From NCBI GenBank assembly GCA_949316235.1, contig OX438751.1, forward strand, positions 24,581,885-24,645,884: a DNA stretch of 64,000 nt, read 5' to 3'. Below are positions 32,862 to 43,745 of the stretch, piece after piece. Position 1 is the stretch's first letter; every line of letters begins with the position of its first letter. The DNA is from Oegoconia quadripuncta (Eukaryota; Arthropoda; Insecta; Lepidoptera; Autostichidae). The position numbers and the translations under genes were made by a program. Under the pieces are notes generated by a model. That model was not told the origin of the DNA, ran no database searches, and saw only the letters and a list, made by a program, of their open reading frames with translations.

Positions 32862-33098
32862 TTGGTTGGTTGGTGGTAGATTTGAGATGTCCGCCTGGCT
32901 AGCTACCACCATCTTATCTAAATCTGCCGCCAAAAAGCAATGTCAATAGCATTGTTGTGTTCCGGTTGTCAGAGATAACATAGCCAGTTCCCCAAATATT
33001 TGGGTTTCCGGGTCAGTACGCTTTCACTTTCGGCTTCATCTTCACTTAACATCAGGTGTTATTGAAGTCAAGTGCTAACCCGTTGTGCATAAAAAATA
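32862..33098 (+). repeat. SINE-A, 5'-truncated copy
   Basis: Starts at TTGGTTGGTGGTAG and runs to the short A-tail. Subtype with CCCAAATATTTGGGTTTCCG, shared with 33581-33910. Confidence 0.86.
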
Positions 33099-33580
33099 AT
33101 AACCTCCTGTGGCATAAATGCTTGATCGATTTTGAAGTGATAGGTGATAGATATGTCTCGATTGGATCATGAAGTCCATCTACCACTTTTTCTTTTAATC
33201 CTCACATCATCACCAGGCATTATAAGAACAGTCAGCCTCATCATTTGCTAAATTTCGAATAGCTAAGCGGTAGCTGCTCACAGACACAAGTGGGAACAGG
33301 AGGTGCGGTGGGGGCAGCGCAGAGGACGCTTGGCTGCGATTAGTCGGGGTTAGCACGCCAAGCGACTCGTGCGCACAGAACACTTATATTACGTGCGCTC
33401 GCAGTTCAATCACTTGCCCGCGGACTTTGTACTGTTATTTATTAAGTATTAATTACTTTATCGGACATTTGATATATGCAAAGCTATGAACAAAAAGATA
33501 TTTGTTAGTGGACGCGATGTCGACATCCCTACACCCGTCTCGCGCTAACAGTTCCTGAATCCGTTCTCTAAACGTTCGTT
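33099..33580. other. unique stretch, nothing recognised
   Basis: A GC-richer segment at 33290-33420 (GTGGGGGCAGCGCAGAGG...) has no assigned feature. Confidence 0.4.
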
Positions 33581-33910
33581 TAACTGCCTCCGTGGCTCAA
33601 TGTAAACAAGATAGGGTTTACGAATCGGAGGTCGCGAGTTCGATCCCCAGCAGGGTACATATTTAGTACTCGGTTTGGTTGGTGGTAGGGCATTTTAAAT
33701 GTCCGCCTGGCTAGCTACAACCATCTTATCTAAATCTGCCGCCAAACAGCAATGTCAATAGCATTATTGTGTTCCGGTTGTCAGAGATAACATAGCCAGT
33801 TCCCCAAATATTTGGGTTCCCGGGTCAGTACACTTCCTTTCTACCTCATCTTCACTTAACATCAGGTGTGATTGAAGTCAAGTGTTTACCCGTTGTGCAT
33901 AAAAAAAAAA
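33581..33910 (+). repeat. SINE-A, full-length copy
   Basis: Head with box B (GAGTTCGATCCCC), complete body of the ATATTTGGGTT subtype and poly(A). Confidence 0.9.
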
Positions 33911-34421
33911 GAATCGGCGCTAGTATAGAAGATGTTCCACTTACTAGGGCCGCGCGCTCCAAGTACTGTAAGTAAGTTGGTATTTCTGTAACATACATAC
34001 ATACATAATGTCACATCTGTTTCCCGTAGGGGTAGGCAGAGACAGTATGTAAACATGTAAATTATCTATATATCTATCATTAGCAAGCCATGTAGGCAAA
34101 CCCAACCTATTTATCTCGTCCACTAAATATCCTTAAAGTTTCAGTGGATACAAACGGGGCACCCAATTGAAGTGAAGTCAACACTTGCCTTCACAGAACT
34201 GCGCACAATAGCTTAAGATATTCCACCCTTGATATACGTCGCCCGGGATTTGCATTATCTTATATACCTTCCCGCTTTCTCTTTGATTCATTTAACTTCG
34301 GACGGTGGCTTATTACGAAGGAGGGACGTTGAGGACTGTAACTTAACACCTGAGATAACAAAAGACAAGCACCAATCAACGAACGCAATTTAATGTCAGG
34401 GTGAATCAAGATATACGTCAA
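33911..34421. other. unique stretch, nothing recognised
   Basis: A short (CATA)n run at 33992-34008. Nothing else recognised. Confidence 0.4.
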
Positions 34422-34935
34422 ATCAAATCAAAATCAATTAAAAAATGCTTTATTTTGTAGGTACACAAGGTACACTTAAAATAGTCAGATTTTTAAAGCT
34501 ACTGCTTGTTCAAAAGGCAATTTTCCCCTGAGAAGAACAGGCAAGAAACTCGAGAGAAAAGGTTTTTATATTACAAAATTATTAATTATTATTTTATATT
34601 ATAATATTTCATTATTAATTGTTAAATAGCCTGGTTATGCGAACGGGCTGGTTATGTTCATGTTTATCATCTAAATAGTTTGACATTTTATAATATGCTT
34701 TCTTAATAAGTTTCTGTTTTATAGTATCTTTAAGATTATTGAAAGGAAGATTTTGTATATCAACAGGAACCTTATTGAAAAAGCGTATACATAACCCTTT
34801 TAATGAATTACTGACTTTGAGGAGGCGACTTATGTGACCTGCAAATTTATCTTTATTTCTTGTATTAACATCATGTTTATCACAATTTTTCCTAAATGAT
34901 GCTATATTTTTTTTGACATTTATACTAGATTTTCA
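34422..34935 (-). repeat. Jockey/CR1-type LINE 3' end
   Basis: The minus-strand copy, collinear with 20622-21115, carries the RT tail, GAGTTTCTTGCCTG and the AATAAAGCATTTTTTAATTG terminus. It includes the upstream segment TTGTGATAAACATGATGTTA. Truncated, no intact frame. Confidence 0.75.
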
Positions 34936-35090
34936 AAAATGTAATCGTGAAAACGTAATCGTAAGTAGTACCTAGGTCTGGTTGTGATCCAGCCTCTTGG
35001 AACGCCATTGGTTTGGACCAGCACGGTTCCTGGGTCGATTTCTGCTAAGGGTAATAATGGTTTGTGGTGATGAATTGGAACATTTATTCC
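34936..35090. other. short unique spacer
   Basis: Nothing recognised. Confidence 0.4.
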
Positions 35091-35354
35091 AGAGGTATAT
35101 ATGTTTATCTATTCAACTGACATAATGAATGCGAAAGTTTGGATGTTTGTTTGTTTACTTGTTCGTTTGTTTGTTGCTCAATTACGGCGAAACAAATGGA
35201 CGGATTTGGATGAAATTTGGCATATAGGTAGAATATACACTGAATTATGGCAGGATATTTTTTATCCCGATAAAATGAGTAGTTCCCGCGGGATAAACAA
35301 TTTCTGCGATAAAGTTATTCTACGTAGGCGAAGCCGCGGGCGGAAAGCTACTTA
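35091..35354 (+). mobile_element. short Helitron-like element
   Basis: Plus-strand copy: GAATGCGAAAGTTTGGATGT near the 5' end, ATTTGGATGAAATTTGGCAT in the middle and CGAAGCCGCGGGCGGAAAGC followed by TACT at the 3' end, where the terminal CTAG is mutated. An 84-codon frame through it is incidental. Confidence 0.66.
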
Positions 35355-35529
35355 ATAATAATAAAGCAATTTATTCATCATAAAGAGCCTACACACACAT
35401 ATATACACACAGAAATACACGTCCCAACTAATCAAACATTCCCCAACTGAACCAACGTTAAATTAATTATTTAAAAATCGAAAAACCTGACCGCATATTT
35501 TGTGTTTTGCGGACGGCATGTAAAATGTA

Positions 35530-35757
35530 TCCTGTGACATTCCAGGTACGAGTATCCGAACCTAGCGACACCATGCACTTCGAAATTGGTCAAGTCGTTT
35601 AGGTTATAAGATGCGCCAAAGGTTCCGTTCGGATACACTTACTTACTTACATACATACATACGCCCGAGAAACATTACCCTCCATTCTTGGGCAATTGCT
35701 TTCCATCAGGTGACCCGCATGCTCGTTTGCCGCCCTCTCATATATTAAAAAAAAAAA
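35530..35757. repeat. repeat F (minus) abutting repeat D (plus)
   Basis: 35530-35690 is a diverged minus-strand repeat F (ending CATTACCCTCCATTCTTGGG). 35697-35757 is a short 5'-truncated repeat D (TTGCTTTCCATCAGGTGACC to poly(A)) inserted at its edge. Confidence 0.6.
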
Positions 35758-35994
35758 AATTGGGTAATAAAATGTAAATTCAAGTAAACGATAAAATTAT
35801 TATAAGTACTATGACTGGTAAGACATCCAGTCCCAATAATCTTGGGTTCCGGGTGAAAGCGCTATGTTTTTTGTATATACGTGTATAAGTATTCACTACT
35901 TAGAACACACTTGCAAGGACAAAACTTACAGATTCACCTGCTGACAAAGACGTAGCGCTACGACGTAGCGATTAGCTACGCTTTACGGTATGTA

Positions 35995-36430
35995 GTAAAA
36001 AAAACGGCCAAGTGACTGTCGGCTCACGCGCAATGTAGGGTTCCGTATTTTTCCTCCCGATGTGCAGACTTCGAAGGGGACTTTTTGTTTGATAAATAAT
36101 TTCCAACGGAAAGTACATTTTACATAAACCAACCGTTTAGCTTTTAGGTGGGGCGAGGAGGGGTTCAGAATACACTCGAAAATTAGCATTTTAAAGATTA
36201 ATATTTGTTAAACGAAACCCTAAATTTTTGAAGACCTATCCAGCGATACCCCACACGATGATGGGGCACAAAAATAAAATCCTCAATTTACGTGTAGCAT
36301 TGAAAAAAAAATAGCAACTTACAGCTTTCTAGTACTAAGAGCTTCTGAGCTAAGCCTCGGACAGACAGACAAACGGATATGGCGCAGCTAGAAGGGTTTT
36401 TGTTGACTGCGGGACTCTAAAAACCGCGCA
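35995..36430 (+). repeat. repeat H, insect-wide type interspersed repeat
   Basis: Contains CGGCCAAGTGACTGTCGGCT, GTAGGGTTCCGTATTTTTCC and the 3' motif GGACAGACAGACAAACGGAT. I know this arrangement as a widespread non-coding repeat in Lepidoptera. A 68-codon frame on the opposite strand is incidental. Confidence 0.6.
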
Positions 36431-36469
36431 GTACAGGGGACGCCCATGCTCAAATCGAGCCAATTATTA

Positions 36470-36698
36470 AGTTAAATGTCTCTCTGGCTAGCTTCCACTA
36501 TCTTATCTAAGTCTGCCGCCAAACAGCAATGTTAATAGCATTGTTGTGTTTCACTTGTCAAAGATCAGCCAGGCCCCCAAATATGTTGGAGTTTTCGGGT
36601 CTGGAGGCTTCTGCCTTCGGCCTCATCTTCACCATCATGTGTGTGATTAAGGCCAATAAGGTTTTGTGTCCTAACCCGTTGTGCATAAAAAAAAAACA
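36470..36698 (+). repeat. SINE-A, 5'-truncated copy
   Basis: Body from TCTCTGGCTAGCTTCCACTA to the poly(A), with an extra 15 bp or so near the 3' end (CAATAAGGTTTTGTGTC). Confidence 0.82.
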
Positions 36699-37590
36699 TT
36701 AAACTTTGACTACTGAAACAATGCAGCTTTTAAGTTACCCTAGGGTAACGCTGGGTACACTAACCATGCGGTTACCATCATCAACACTCCCTGCGGTCTG
36801 GCGCAGTCCATGGTGTATTAAATTAGGGAGTCGAGCTTCACTTGACTCTCCCCCCCCCCCCCCATAGGGTTAGCCGCTTTGGCTTTTTGCGTCACATTAG
36901 CTACACTCCCATTTGCTGGAGGGGAGGTGGGACTTTCTTGTAGACTGTTTCACCCTTAAATTCTTTCTTTAATTATTAATTCTGGGGTCCAAGGTAGCAA
37001 TAGAGTCACGTAGGGCATTGTTGTTTAGTATTGTATATTTATAACAAATAATAACAATTGCGATTGAGATCTTTTCTTTAATTTAGCACATAGTCAAGTG
37101 TGCCACATGTTTTAAACTGGACTCGAAATGCTGATAATCGCACATGGTGGTGTACGTATAGAAGAACGTCTAACCTCAATTGTGATCGCCGGTCTGCATC
37201 CAATACGTGTTGCATCGACTGTTAATTCGTTAAATCTATGTAAACCCTGTAAACTATATCATAATACTGAAGCTGGTAGTGTATATGTGTGTGGTGTATG
37301 GATTAATATAAATTATATGGGAGTGAGGGCAACAAAAATGGACAATAAAAGTAAACAGGAAAATGGATGCGTAAATTATTTACCAAGTCGCAGCAGTCGA
37401 GATGTGAGAGGGACGAGATACAGACGGAAACTTAAAAGGTCAATGAGAATAGAGGACGTATGTTTAAAACGAGGTATCCTTTCAGAAAGCGTCGGTGGCT
37501 CAGCTGTTAAGATAGATAGATAGATAGTTTATTTGTTACTCCAGTCACACACATACATAAAACTTTGCAAGATTTTTTATAAAACTTATA
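36699..37590. other. unique stretch with poly(C) and (ATAG)n
   Basis: A C homopolymer lies at about 36850-36863 and an (ATAG)n run at 37511-37527. The 131-codon plus-strand frame at 37128-37523 has no domain and ends in the microsatellite; I do not call it a gene. Confidence 0.45.
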
Positions 37591-37847
37591 ATTTTTTTTT
37601 ATGCACAACGGGTTAGCTCTTGACCTTAATCACACCTGTTGTTTAATGAAGATGAGGCCGAAGGTGGAAGCGCACTGACCCGGAAACCCAAATATTTGGG
37701 GAACTGGCTATCTTATCTCTGACAACCGGAACACAACAATGCTATTAACATTGTTGCTTGGCGGCAGATTTAGATAAGATGGTGGTAGATAGCCAGGCGG
37801 ACATTTTAAATGCCCGACCACCAACCAAACCGAGTACTAAACATGTC
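37591..37847 (-). repeat. SINE-A lacking its head
   Basis: Minus-strand copy from the poly(A) (TTTTTTTTATGCACAACGGG) to CCGAGTACTAAACATGT. The ATATTTGGG subtype. Confidence 0.87.
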
Positions 37848-38881
37848 ACATCATTAATAACGTCATATCATGTTCAATCAAATTTATTACTAAACATGAT
37901 ACTCTAAATGAATCTGCGATCACCATTTTGTAAAGTCAATGTCCCTCACAATGAGTCAAAGAGGCGGTTAAAACGTCGGCGTGTTCCATTTTCGCGGACA
38001 AGGGGAAAAGAGAGTCCGCGTGTTTATATCGGCGGACGTCTCACTGCGCCGATGAGTTGCACTTCCGCGCTCGTTAATAAATGTTTTTACTTTCCAACTT
38101 GTTGGCAGTGTTGGTGATAATTTGGGGGCGAAATTTTGTTGGCAAATTTCACGAAGAAAACTGGCACAATTACAATTTATAACTCGAGTAGCGAACTGTT
38201 TGGCATATTTTAGATTTTTCGTTAAAAATTCTTTGTTTAATAAAAAACGTGCTTTGCAAAGCATTGTGATTGTACACAGATTAAGAATACTAGAAGAGAC
38301 GGCAAAGGATTAAATAGCATGACCATTTTTGTATGATGAATCATGATAAGTGTTCTTGTTTTCATTTCAAACATCACACACACATTCACAACCTCTTCTT
38401 ACTATTTAGGGCCCCGTATCATTAGCTACAAGCCATAAACACTACGCGGGCCCAGTGCGTAACGAAAGTCTGTGTTTTCGAAAAACTAGACTCAACAGAA
38501 TGCATAGATATGACAAAAACAAACTTATCTAAGTAAATAATGTTCAGTTTAATTTCTCAGTAAAAGAAACGCAATTCCAAGGAAACTTTTATTAAATCGT
38601 ACCTACAATTCAACAGCGAAAATAGAAACATTTTGCCTTTTCCGCGATACCATTTCTGACATTTTACAGTTAAAAAGACACGAAGAAAAAGTCTGAACAG
38701 ATATGGTATCAGGGACAATGGACCGCGACAGGGTAACGGGGCGCGATCCTGAGACCGGGAGAAAATTGCATGCCTTTTTTATTAAGAAAAATGAAGTTTA
38801 TTTCAGAACTTGGTAGTGTGATAAGATGTGGAAATTAATTTGTCACTAAAAGGTTCTTTATGAAAGTATATGGTTGACGGT
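37848..38881. other. unique stretch, nothing recognised
   Basis: About 1 kb. Opposing frames of 98 and 69 codons overlap at 37908-38264; neither shows a domain. Confidence 0.42.
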
Positions 38882-39150
38882 ATATTGACGACCTGTTTAG
38901 TGTAGTGGTTAGAAACTCTGCTGCTATACCAAAAGGTCGCGGGTTCGAATCCCGCTAGGGGCATACGTTTGTATGATGAATACAGACATGTGTTCTCAAG
39001 TTATGGATGTTTTTCATTTATATATGTATTTATTTACAAAAAAAATGTATTTGTGTAGTTTATCAACTATCTGGTATCTATAATACAAGCCTAGTTGCTT
39101 TGTGTGGAACTGGATGGCGCTGTGTGTATGTGCAAAGTTATTTATTTATA
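38882..39150 (+). repeat. SINE-B, full-length copy
   Basis: tRNA-like head (GACCTGTTTAGTGTAGTGG), box B (GGGTTCGAATCCCGC), the body with GATGAATACAGACATGTGTT and the end motif GATGGCGCTGTGTGTATG. It is non-coding. The head resembles a tRNA but has no closed acceptor stem. Confidence 0.88.
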
Positions 39151-39159
39151 TGGTACGTC

Positions 39160-39360
39160 ATTCACCTGTCACAGAAAGGCGGGTAATGTTTTTATGAATC
39201 TAGATTCTATGTTACCTACTGCAGCCCTATTTTAAATTGCAAGGTGTGGTTAGGTTTATCTTGTTCCATTACATGGGTTACATCTTATGGTAAAGACATT
39301 CCATCATGACGCCAGCAAAATATCACATAATGCTATCGGCTGTTTTGGTTTCTAAATACT
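39160..39360 (+). repeat. repeat F copy
   Basis: GGTTAGGTTTATCTTGTTCC and TGCTATCGGCTGTTTTGG. Diverged. Confidence 0.5.
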
Positions 39361-39478
39361 TTATTTAATATGAATGTAAAAAGATTTTTCTTTTCTAAAC
39401 TACTTCTGTAATTATCAATTATTATAATGTACCATCGCGATCGTTAGTGCATGACCATTCCAAACTCAAACGATTATG

Positions 39479-39641
39479 TTTTTTTTTTTTTTTTTATGCA
39501 CGACGGGTTCGTACTTGACCTCAATCACACCTGATGTTAAGTGAAGATTAGGTCGAAGGTGGAAGCGTACTGACCCGGAACCCCCAATACATTTGGGGGA
39601 CTGGCTATCTTATCTCTGACAACCGGAACACAACAATGTTA
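39479..39641 (-). repeat. SINE-A, 5'-truncated copy
   Basis: Minus-strand tail with a T-run of about 17, then ATGCACGACGGGTTCG to CAACCGGAACACAACAATGT. Confidence 0.86.
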
Positions 39642-39920
39642 GGAATGAGTTTGAATTTCTAACCGAATCTATTTTTTTAAATTGAATCCCTTCCCGTGGA
39701 TGTCGTAAAAGGCGACTAAGGGACTTTCCACCAATAATATCTATAGATTTGCACGTTTCAACGGCGATGGGCTCAAGGGTGCATTTCTGTATATTTATGT
39801 ATAAGGTGAACCGTTTCAATCATTAATCATTTAATGTTTGGGATAACCCAAACACTAATGTTTGGGATATCTCTGACCACCTCATAAGGGATAAAAATTG
39901 TGACTTTATGTATGTATGTA
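39642..39920 (+). repeat. repeat I copy
   Basis: CGTGGATGTCGTAAAAGGCG, CGGCGATGGGCTCAAGG and a doubled TTTGGGATAACCCAAACACT/TTTGGGATATC segment. Matches 28375-28615. Confidence 0.65.
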
Positions 39921-39984
39921 CTTTGAATTATCATTGCAACCTACATATATTAACTATTTTATATTAAACAGGGCCACCCTGAAG

Positions 39985-40335
39985 ATATCAAATCAAAAAT
40001 GCTTATTTTGTAGGTACACACTTAAAATAGTCAGATATTACATTTTTAAAACTAATGCTTGTTCAAGTTTTCCCTTGAGAAGAACAAGCAAGAAACTCGA
40101 GAGGTTGCTCTTAAAAAAAAGGTTTTTATATTACAAAATTATTAATTATTATTTTCTATTATAATATGGTTATGCGAATAGGCAGGTTATGTCCATGAAT
40201 GTTTATCATCTAAATAATCTGATATTTTATAATATGCTTTCTTAATAAGTTTCTGTTTTATAATATCTTTAACTTTATTGAAAGGAAGAATTTTTGATTA
40301 TCAACAGGAACCTTATTGAAAAAGCGTATGCTGCT
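39985..40335 (-). repeat. Jockey/CR1-type LINE 3' end
   Basis: Minus-strand copy of the same tail as 34422-34935, ending at AAAAAGCGTATG, where unrelated sequence follows. Confidence 0.72.
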
Positions 40336-40865
40336 AACTCCTCAATGGACTCCTAAACTTACAATAAAAGAACAAAGAAGAACAAAATTTTAGAAAACCT
40401 GTGTTTGTTATCGCCTGTATGTGAGGGAGATATACATTTGTATTGTGTAAGTGCTTGTGCGCGTGATTGTACGTGTGTGTATGGGTGTCCGTGTGTCGCG
40501 GTTCTGCGATACTCAGCTGCCGTAGGTAGATGTAGGTAGGATTGGGCGCCGTAGAGAGGATGAGGTCCAGGGTCGTAGATTTCAGGCCCCTACCAGGACT
40601 GCAGCCACTGACGAACGATGAAGAAGGTGATGGGCAGGAAGAAGGGAAAAGCACTTGAAAACTCAATATTGTAATAATAATTTAAAGATAGAAATAAAAG
40701 GGAAAAGAAGAGAATAGCTTTGTTCGCAAGCTGCGTCAAGACTGACTAGTTTTTGAAAATAATTTAGAATTCAGAATTTTGAATAATGTTCCAAAAAAGA
40801 AAACGCCAAAGAGATTACCGAAAAGAAGACGGAATTAGAAGAGGTTGTACACCTCGTTACACGTG
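40336..40865. repeat. repeat J, inverted partner at 56145-56465
   Basis: ATTTCAGGCCCCTACCAGGA, ACTGCAGCCACTGA and TCTGTCAAGC-side sequence near 40733-40862 (GAAAACGCCAAAGAGATTAC) recur as reverse complement in 56145-56465. The 110-codon minus-strand frame through it is not conserved between the copies. Confidence 0.65.
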
Positions 40866-41296
40866 TGTACGTGTGTGAAAACCGAGGCCTTGATTCAAAC
40901 TTCAAACTTCAAGCATTTATTTCATCGTAAGATACATGATATCATACAATTTAAATCTACTGAAAATAAAAATGGTTTATTGCATTTATCTGTCAGGCGG
41001 TATGTCCAAGCTCCTACCGCTTCGGAAAGGGAAATCATCCGTGGGAAAAAAAGCGGCGCAAGAAACCCACAGGATCTTTGTTGTCCTTTTATTTAAAAAA
41101 AAATTATGTAATTGGCACACTGTATAGTCTGTGACTGTTATCTCAGTAGTTTTATCGATTAGATCATCGTTAACGGTTATAACATCGATCCATTATTGTC
41201 CACAGCAACGTATGTTTTCTATTTATTATGAAATTGTGAATGTATAGGACTCGTGAAAAGAAAATAAATAACCCCAAAATGGTTGCCATTGAAAAG
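40866..41296. other. possible retroelement tail, otherwise unique
   Basis: The segment around 41020-41060 (GGAAAGGGAAATCATCCGTG, AAAGCGGCGCAAGAAACCC) resembles the 3' end of a LINE read on the minus strand. Not assigned. Confidence 0.35.
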
Positions 41297-41515
41297 ATTT
41301 TTTTTTACACTTACAGCAATCATCTAGTCTCAAACTAAGCAAAGCTTGTGCTATGGTTACTAGATAACGGATAAATATACATAAATATTTATTATAAACA
41401 TCCAAGACTCTGGAATAAATGTTCGTATTCATCACACAAACATTTCCCCTCGCGGGATTCGAACCCGCAACCGTTGGTTTCGCTGATGGGGTCACTATCC
41501 ACTACACCAATCGGT
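41297..41515 (-). repeat. SINE-C, near complete
   Basis: On the minus strand the tRNA-like head reads CGATTGGTGTAGTGGATAGT with box B GGGTTCGAATCCCGC. The body has GATGAATACGAACATTTATT and ends in AGATGATTGCTGTAAGTG. Other copies: 47700-47866 (minus) and 54848-54935 (head, plus). Confidence 0.8.
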
Positions 41516-42235
41516 CGTCACTATCATCTCCTGGCTCCATCATCAGATCACCTCGATCTTACCAAATTACTTACACTTGCAAATTTTCAAATCGATACGA
41601 CTTCTCGAAGTAGTTGAAAATCGATTTGTAACATTTTATTACAGGCAACGTGCAGGTGCACCTAACAAAAGTATTTTAAAAATGGAAGCTCATTAAAACC
41701 TCAAGAAGTACCTACTCGTATAATTGTAATTAGATTTAGAATACTCCGTCACATCCTTCAGTACAATAATACTTCGAATACAATAACATACAAATTCGAA
41801 CGAATCACACAATAAGACACCATATTACCCGAGACCTGTCACAAACAATTTGGTCGCAAGTCTCCTCGACAATACGCCTCGATACCCTCGACCCTCTCTC
41901 TCTGGCTCGCTGCAAACTCCATAAGAGATTACAACATTATCGGACCTCTCGTTCTGTAGATTTCGTAAAAGATTATTACGTTTGTGAGGGCCCTCTATCA
42001 GATGATGAGGTGGCATGATTGTCGTTCTATTGAATCCGAAGGGTCATTTCTCTGCTGTTAAGATATTGATATAGGTTCTATGGAGTTCGGATTTGTTAGT
42101 AAATGAAGTCACGTGGCGATGATGCAGTATTTCTTTTTTTTATTTGACATTGATTGATTATCCAATTTTTTATTTGTAATATTATTTATTGTGTAAATTA
42201 TTTACTGTTTAGTTTGGCTTTTACTATTCATTTTT
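41516..42235. other. unique stretch, nothing recognised
   Basis: No gene or repeat recognised beyond a short scrap of repeat I near 41530. Confidence 0.4.
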
Positions 42236-42447
42236 GACTAGCTTTCGGCCCGCGGCTTCGTCTGCGTTGAATAACTGTAGCGCGGAATTTTTTTATCCGG
42301 CGGGAACACTTTATCGGGATAAAAAGTACCCTATGTTTTAACCCAGGGTACATTCTACCTATATACCAAATTTCATCCAAATCCGTTTCGCCGTGATTGA
42401 ACAACAAACAAACTAATAAACAAACAAACAAACATCCACACTTTCTC
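42236..42447 (-). mobile_element. short Helitron-like element
   Basis: On the minus strand it starts near AAATGAGAAAGTGTGGATG and ends CCGCGGGCCGAAAGCTAG|T, giving the CTAG 3' end before T. The 5' terminus is diverged. Confidence 0.68.
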
Positions 42448-42815
42448 ATTTAACTTTTAGTGATTAGACCTCCCAATTGTGTTATATTGTTATCACCAAA
42501 AATTATTGTAAATTATTGTGTTGTATTTTTAGCTTAGAATAGAACCACCCTCATCTCTTCCCGTGGGTGTCGTAAACGGTGTCGTAAAAGGCTAGGTAAA
42601 TGTACCTTGTGCGGTATCTATACGACACTGACCGACTCTCTACCTACCCATAAACAAACTGCAGCAAATGGTTTTCTAAATGACATCAGAGAGCTGTGCG
42701 TGGCTAATCCAGTTCCGTATTTTAATCCATTAGTCGGTCTATGGGGCCATATCGGCCTCGATCTAGCGATAACCCTCCGGGCTCAATATTTAATCACACA
42801 ATGAGGGCCAGGTCC
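42448..42815 (+). repeat. tail G followed by repeat I-like segment
   Basis: 42448-42530 is LINE tail G. 42540-42815 has CTTCCCGTGGGTGTCGTAAA twice in part, plus TATTTTAATCCATTAGTCGG, and resembles repeat I at its left end. Confidence 0.5.
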
Positions 42816-43159
42816 TACGCGCTAGAGCTCAACTAGCAATAGTGCGGGGTAGAATATCGATGATTACATCCCGGTGTTAACGTATTCCGAATCTCACAAT
42901 TTTAGTATCCTCGAGTCTAAAAAGAAATAAAGAATAGTATTTATTTGGATTTCTGTTATAAAAGTATTTTCTTCAAAAGTTTACAATATACTAAATCCAA
43001 AAAGGTCTCCACTCAGCACGTGTCGGGTTGGAGCAAGCACGACGCTTCGACTTGTACTTCTTTAATGCATTTATTGTTATGCACTAGCGTATCGTACTAG
43101 GTCTTACAAGAAGATAAAAGAATTTTATGTGTAGTATAACTTTTAAGAAGAGAAGTTGA
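42816..43159. other. unique stretch, nothing recognised
   Basis: No feature recognised. Confidence 0.4.
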
Positions 43160-43268
43160 ACTTCGTGTCGCATCAGGAGGTCAAGAGGAAGGCGGAGAGC
43201 AGAGAGATATGGAAAAATCTCCACCAACAAGAGCATGGCTCCTAAATCAGATGATGATGATGACTTTT
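43160..43268 (+). pseudogene. RTE-type LINE extreme C-terminus
   Basis: Encodes a short Arg/Glu-rich tail (REIWKNLHQ) followed by a stop and a GATGATGATGATGAC end. This resembles the last residues and tail of RTE-group retrotransposons. Confidence 0.5.
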
Positions 43269-43370
43269 AATTTGATACAGATAAGTTGGTACTTACCGAT
43301 ATGGAAGCAACTTGATCCTTTAAAATTTATTATACAGGTTGAATTTGTATTCGTGTAATTCTCATTGACT
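43269..43370. other. short spacer
   Basis: Nothing recognised. Confidence 0.4.
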
Positions 43371-43513
43371 GGTGACGTCACTCTTAATTACGAACAACTT
43401 TCCCCAAGGAACCATAGTCAAATTCGATCAAAAAATGTTCGATTACCCATTCTGAAACGACTATGGCTATGGTTCCTGGTGGAAAGTTGTTCGCAATCAG
43501 GAGTGGAGTCACC
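43371..43513. mobile_element. foldback MITE with 47-bp arms
   Basis: The left arm 43371-43417 (GGTGACGTCACTC... ...AAGGAACCATAG) and right arm 43467-43513 are inverted copies matching at about 40 of 47 positions, around a 49-bp centre. No coding capacity. The GGTGAC termini are unlike those of the other MITEs here. Confidence 0.78.
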
Positions 43514-43659
43514 GGTAAACAGGAATTACCAGATTTAAATGTCACAATGTAGAATAGTTTTTTTGATGATAAAATTTTTGATGATTTGATAGAACATTCT
43601 TTAGTCACAATATAAGGCCATCGATTTTTTTGTTGTTGCTGAACATACACATACACAAC

Positions 43660-43665
43660 ACACAC

Positions 43666-43741
<76 letters not shown>
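43660..43741. repeat. (CA)n microsatellite
   Basis: A nearly pure CA tract of about 32 units at 43677-43740, with an imperfect CATACA lead. Open frames of repeated Cys-Val or Thr-His through it are artefacts. Confidence 0.95.

Positions 43742-43745
<4 letters not shown>

Noticed and set aside
37128..37523. 131-codon plus-strand gene
   Set aside because: No domain, and it ends in an (ATAG)n microsatellite; a chance frame is more likely, although I cannot exclude an exon.
38882..38965. tRNA gene with a perfect box B
   Set aside because: Identical heads occur at 47225 and 53958 (inverted), each followed by the SINE-B body, and there is no cloverleaf end.
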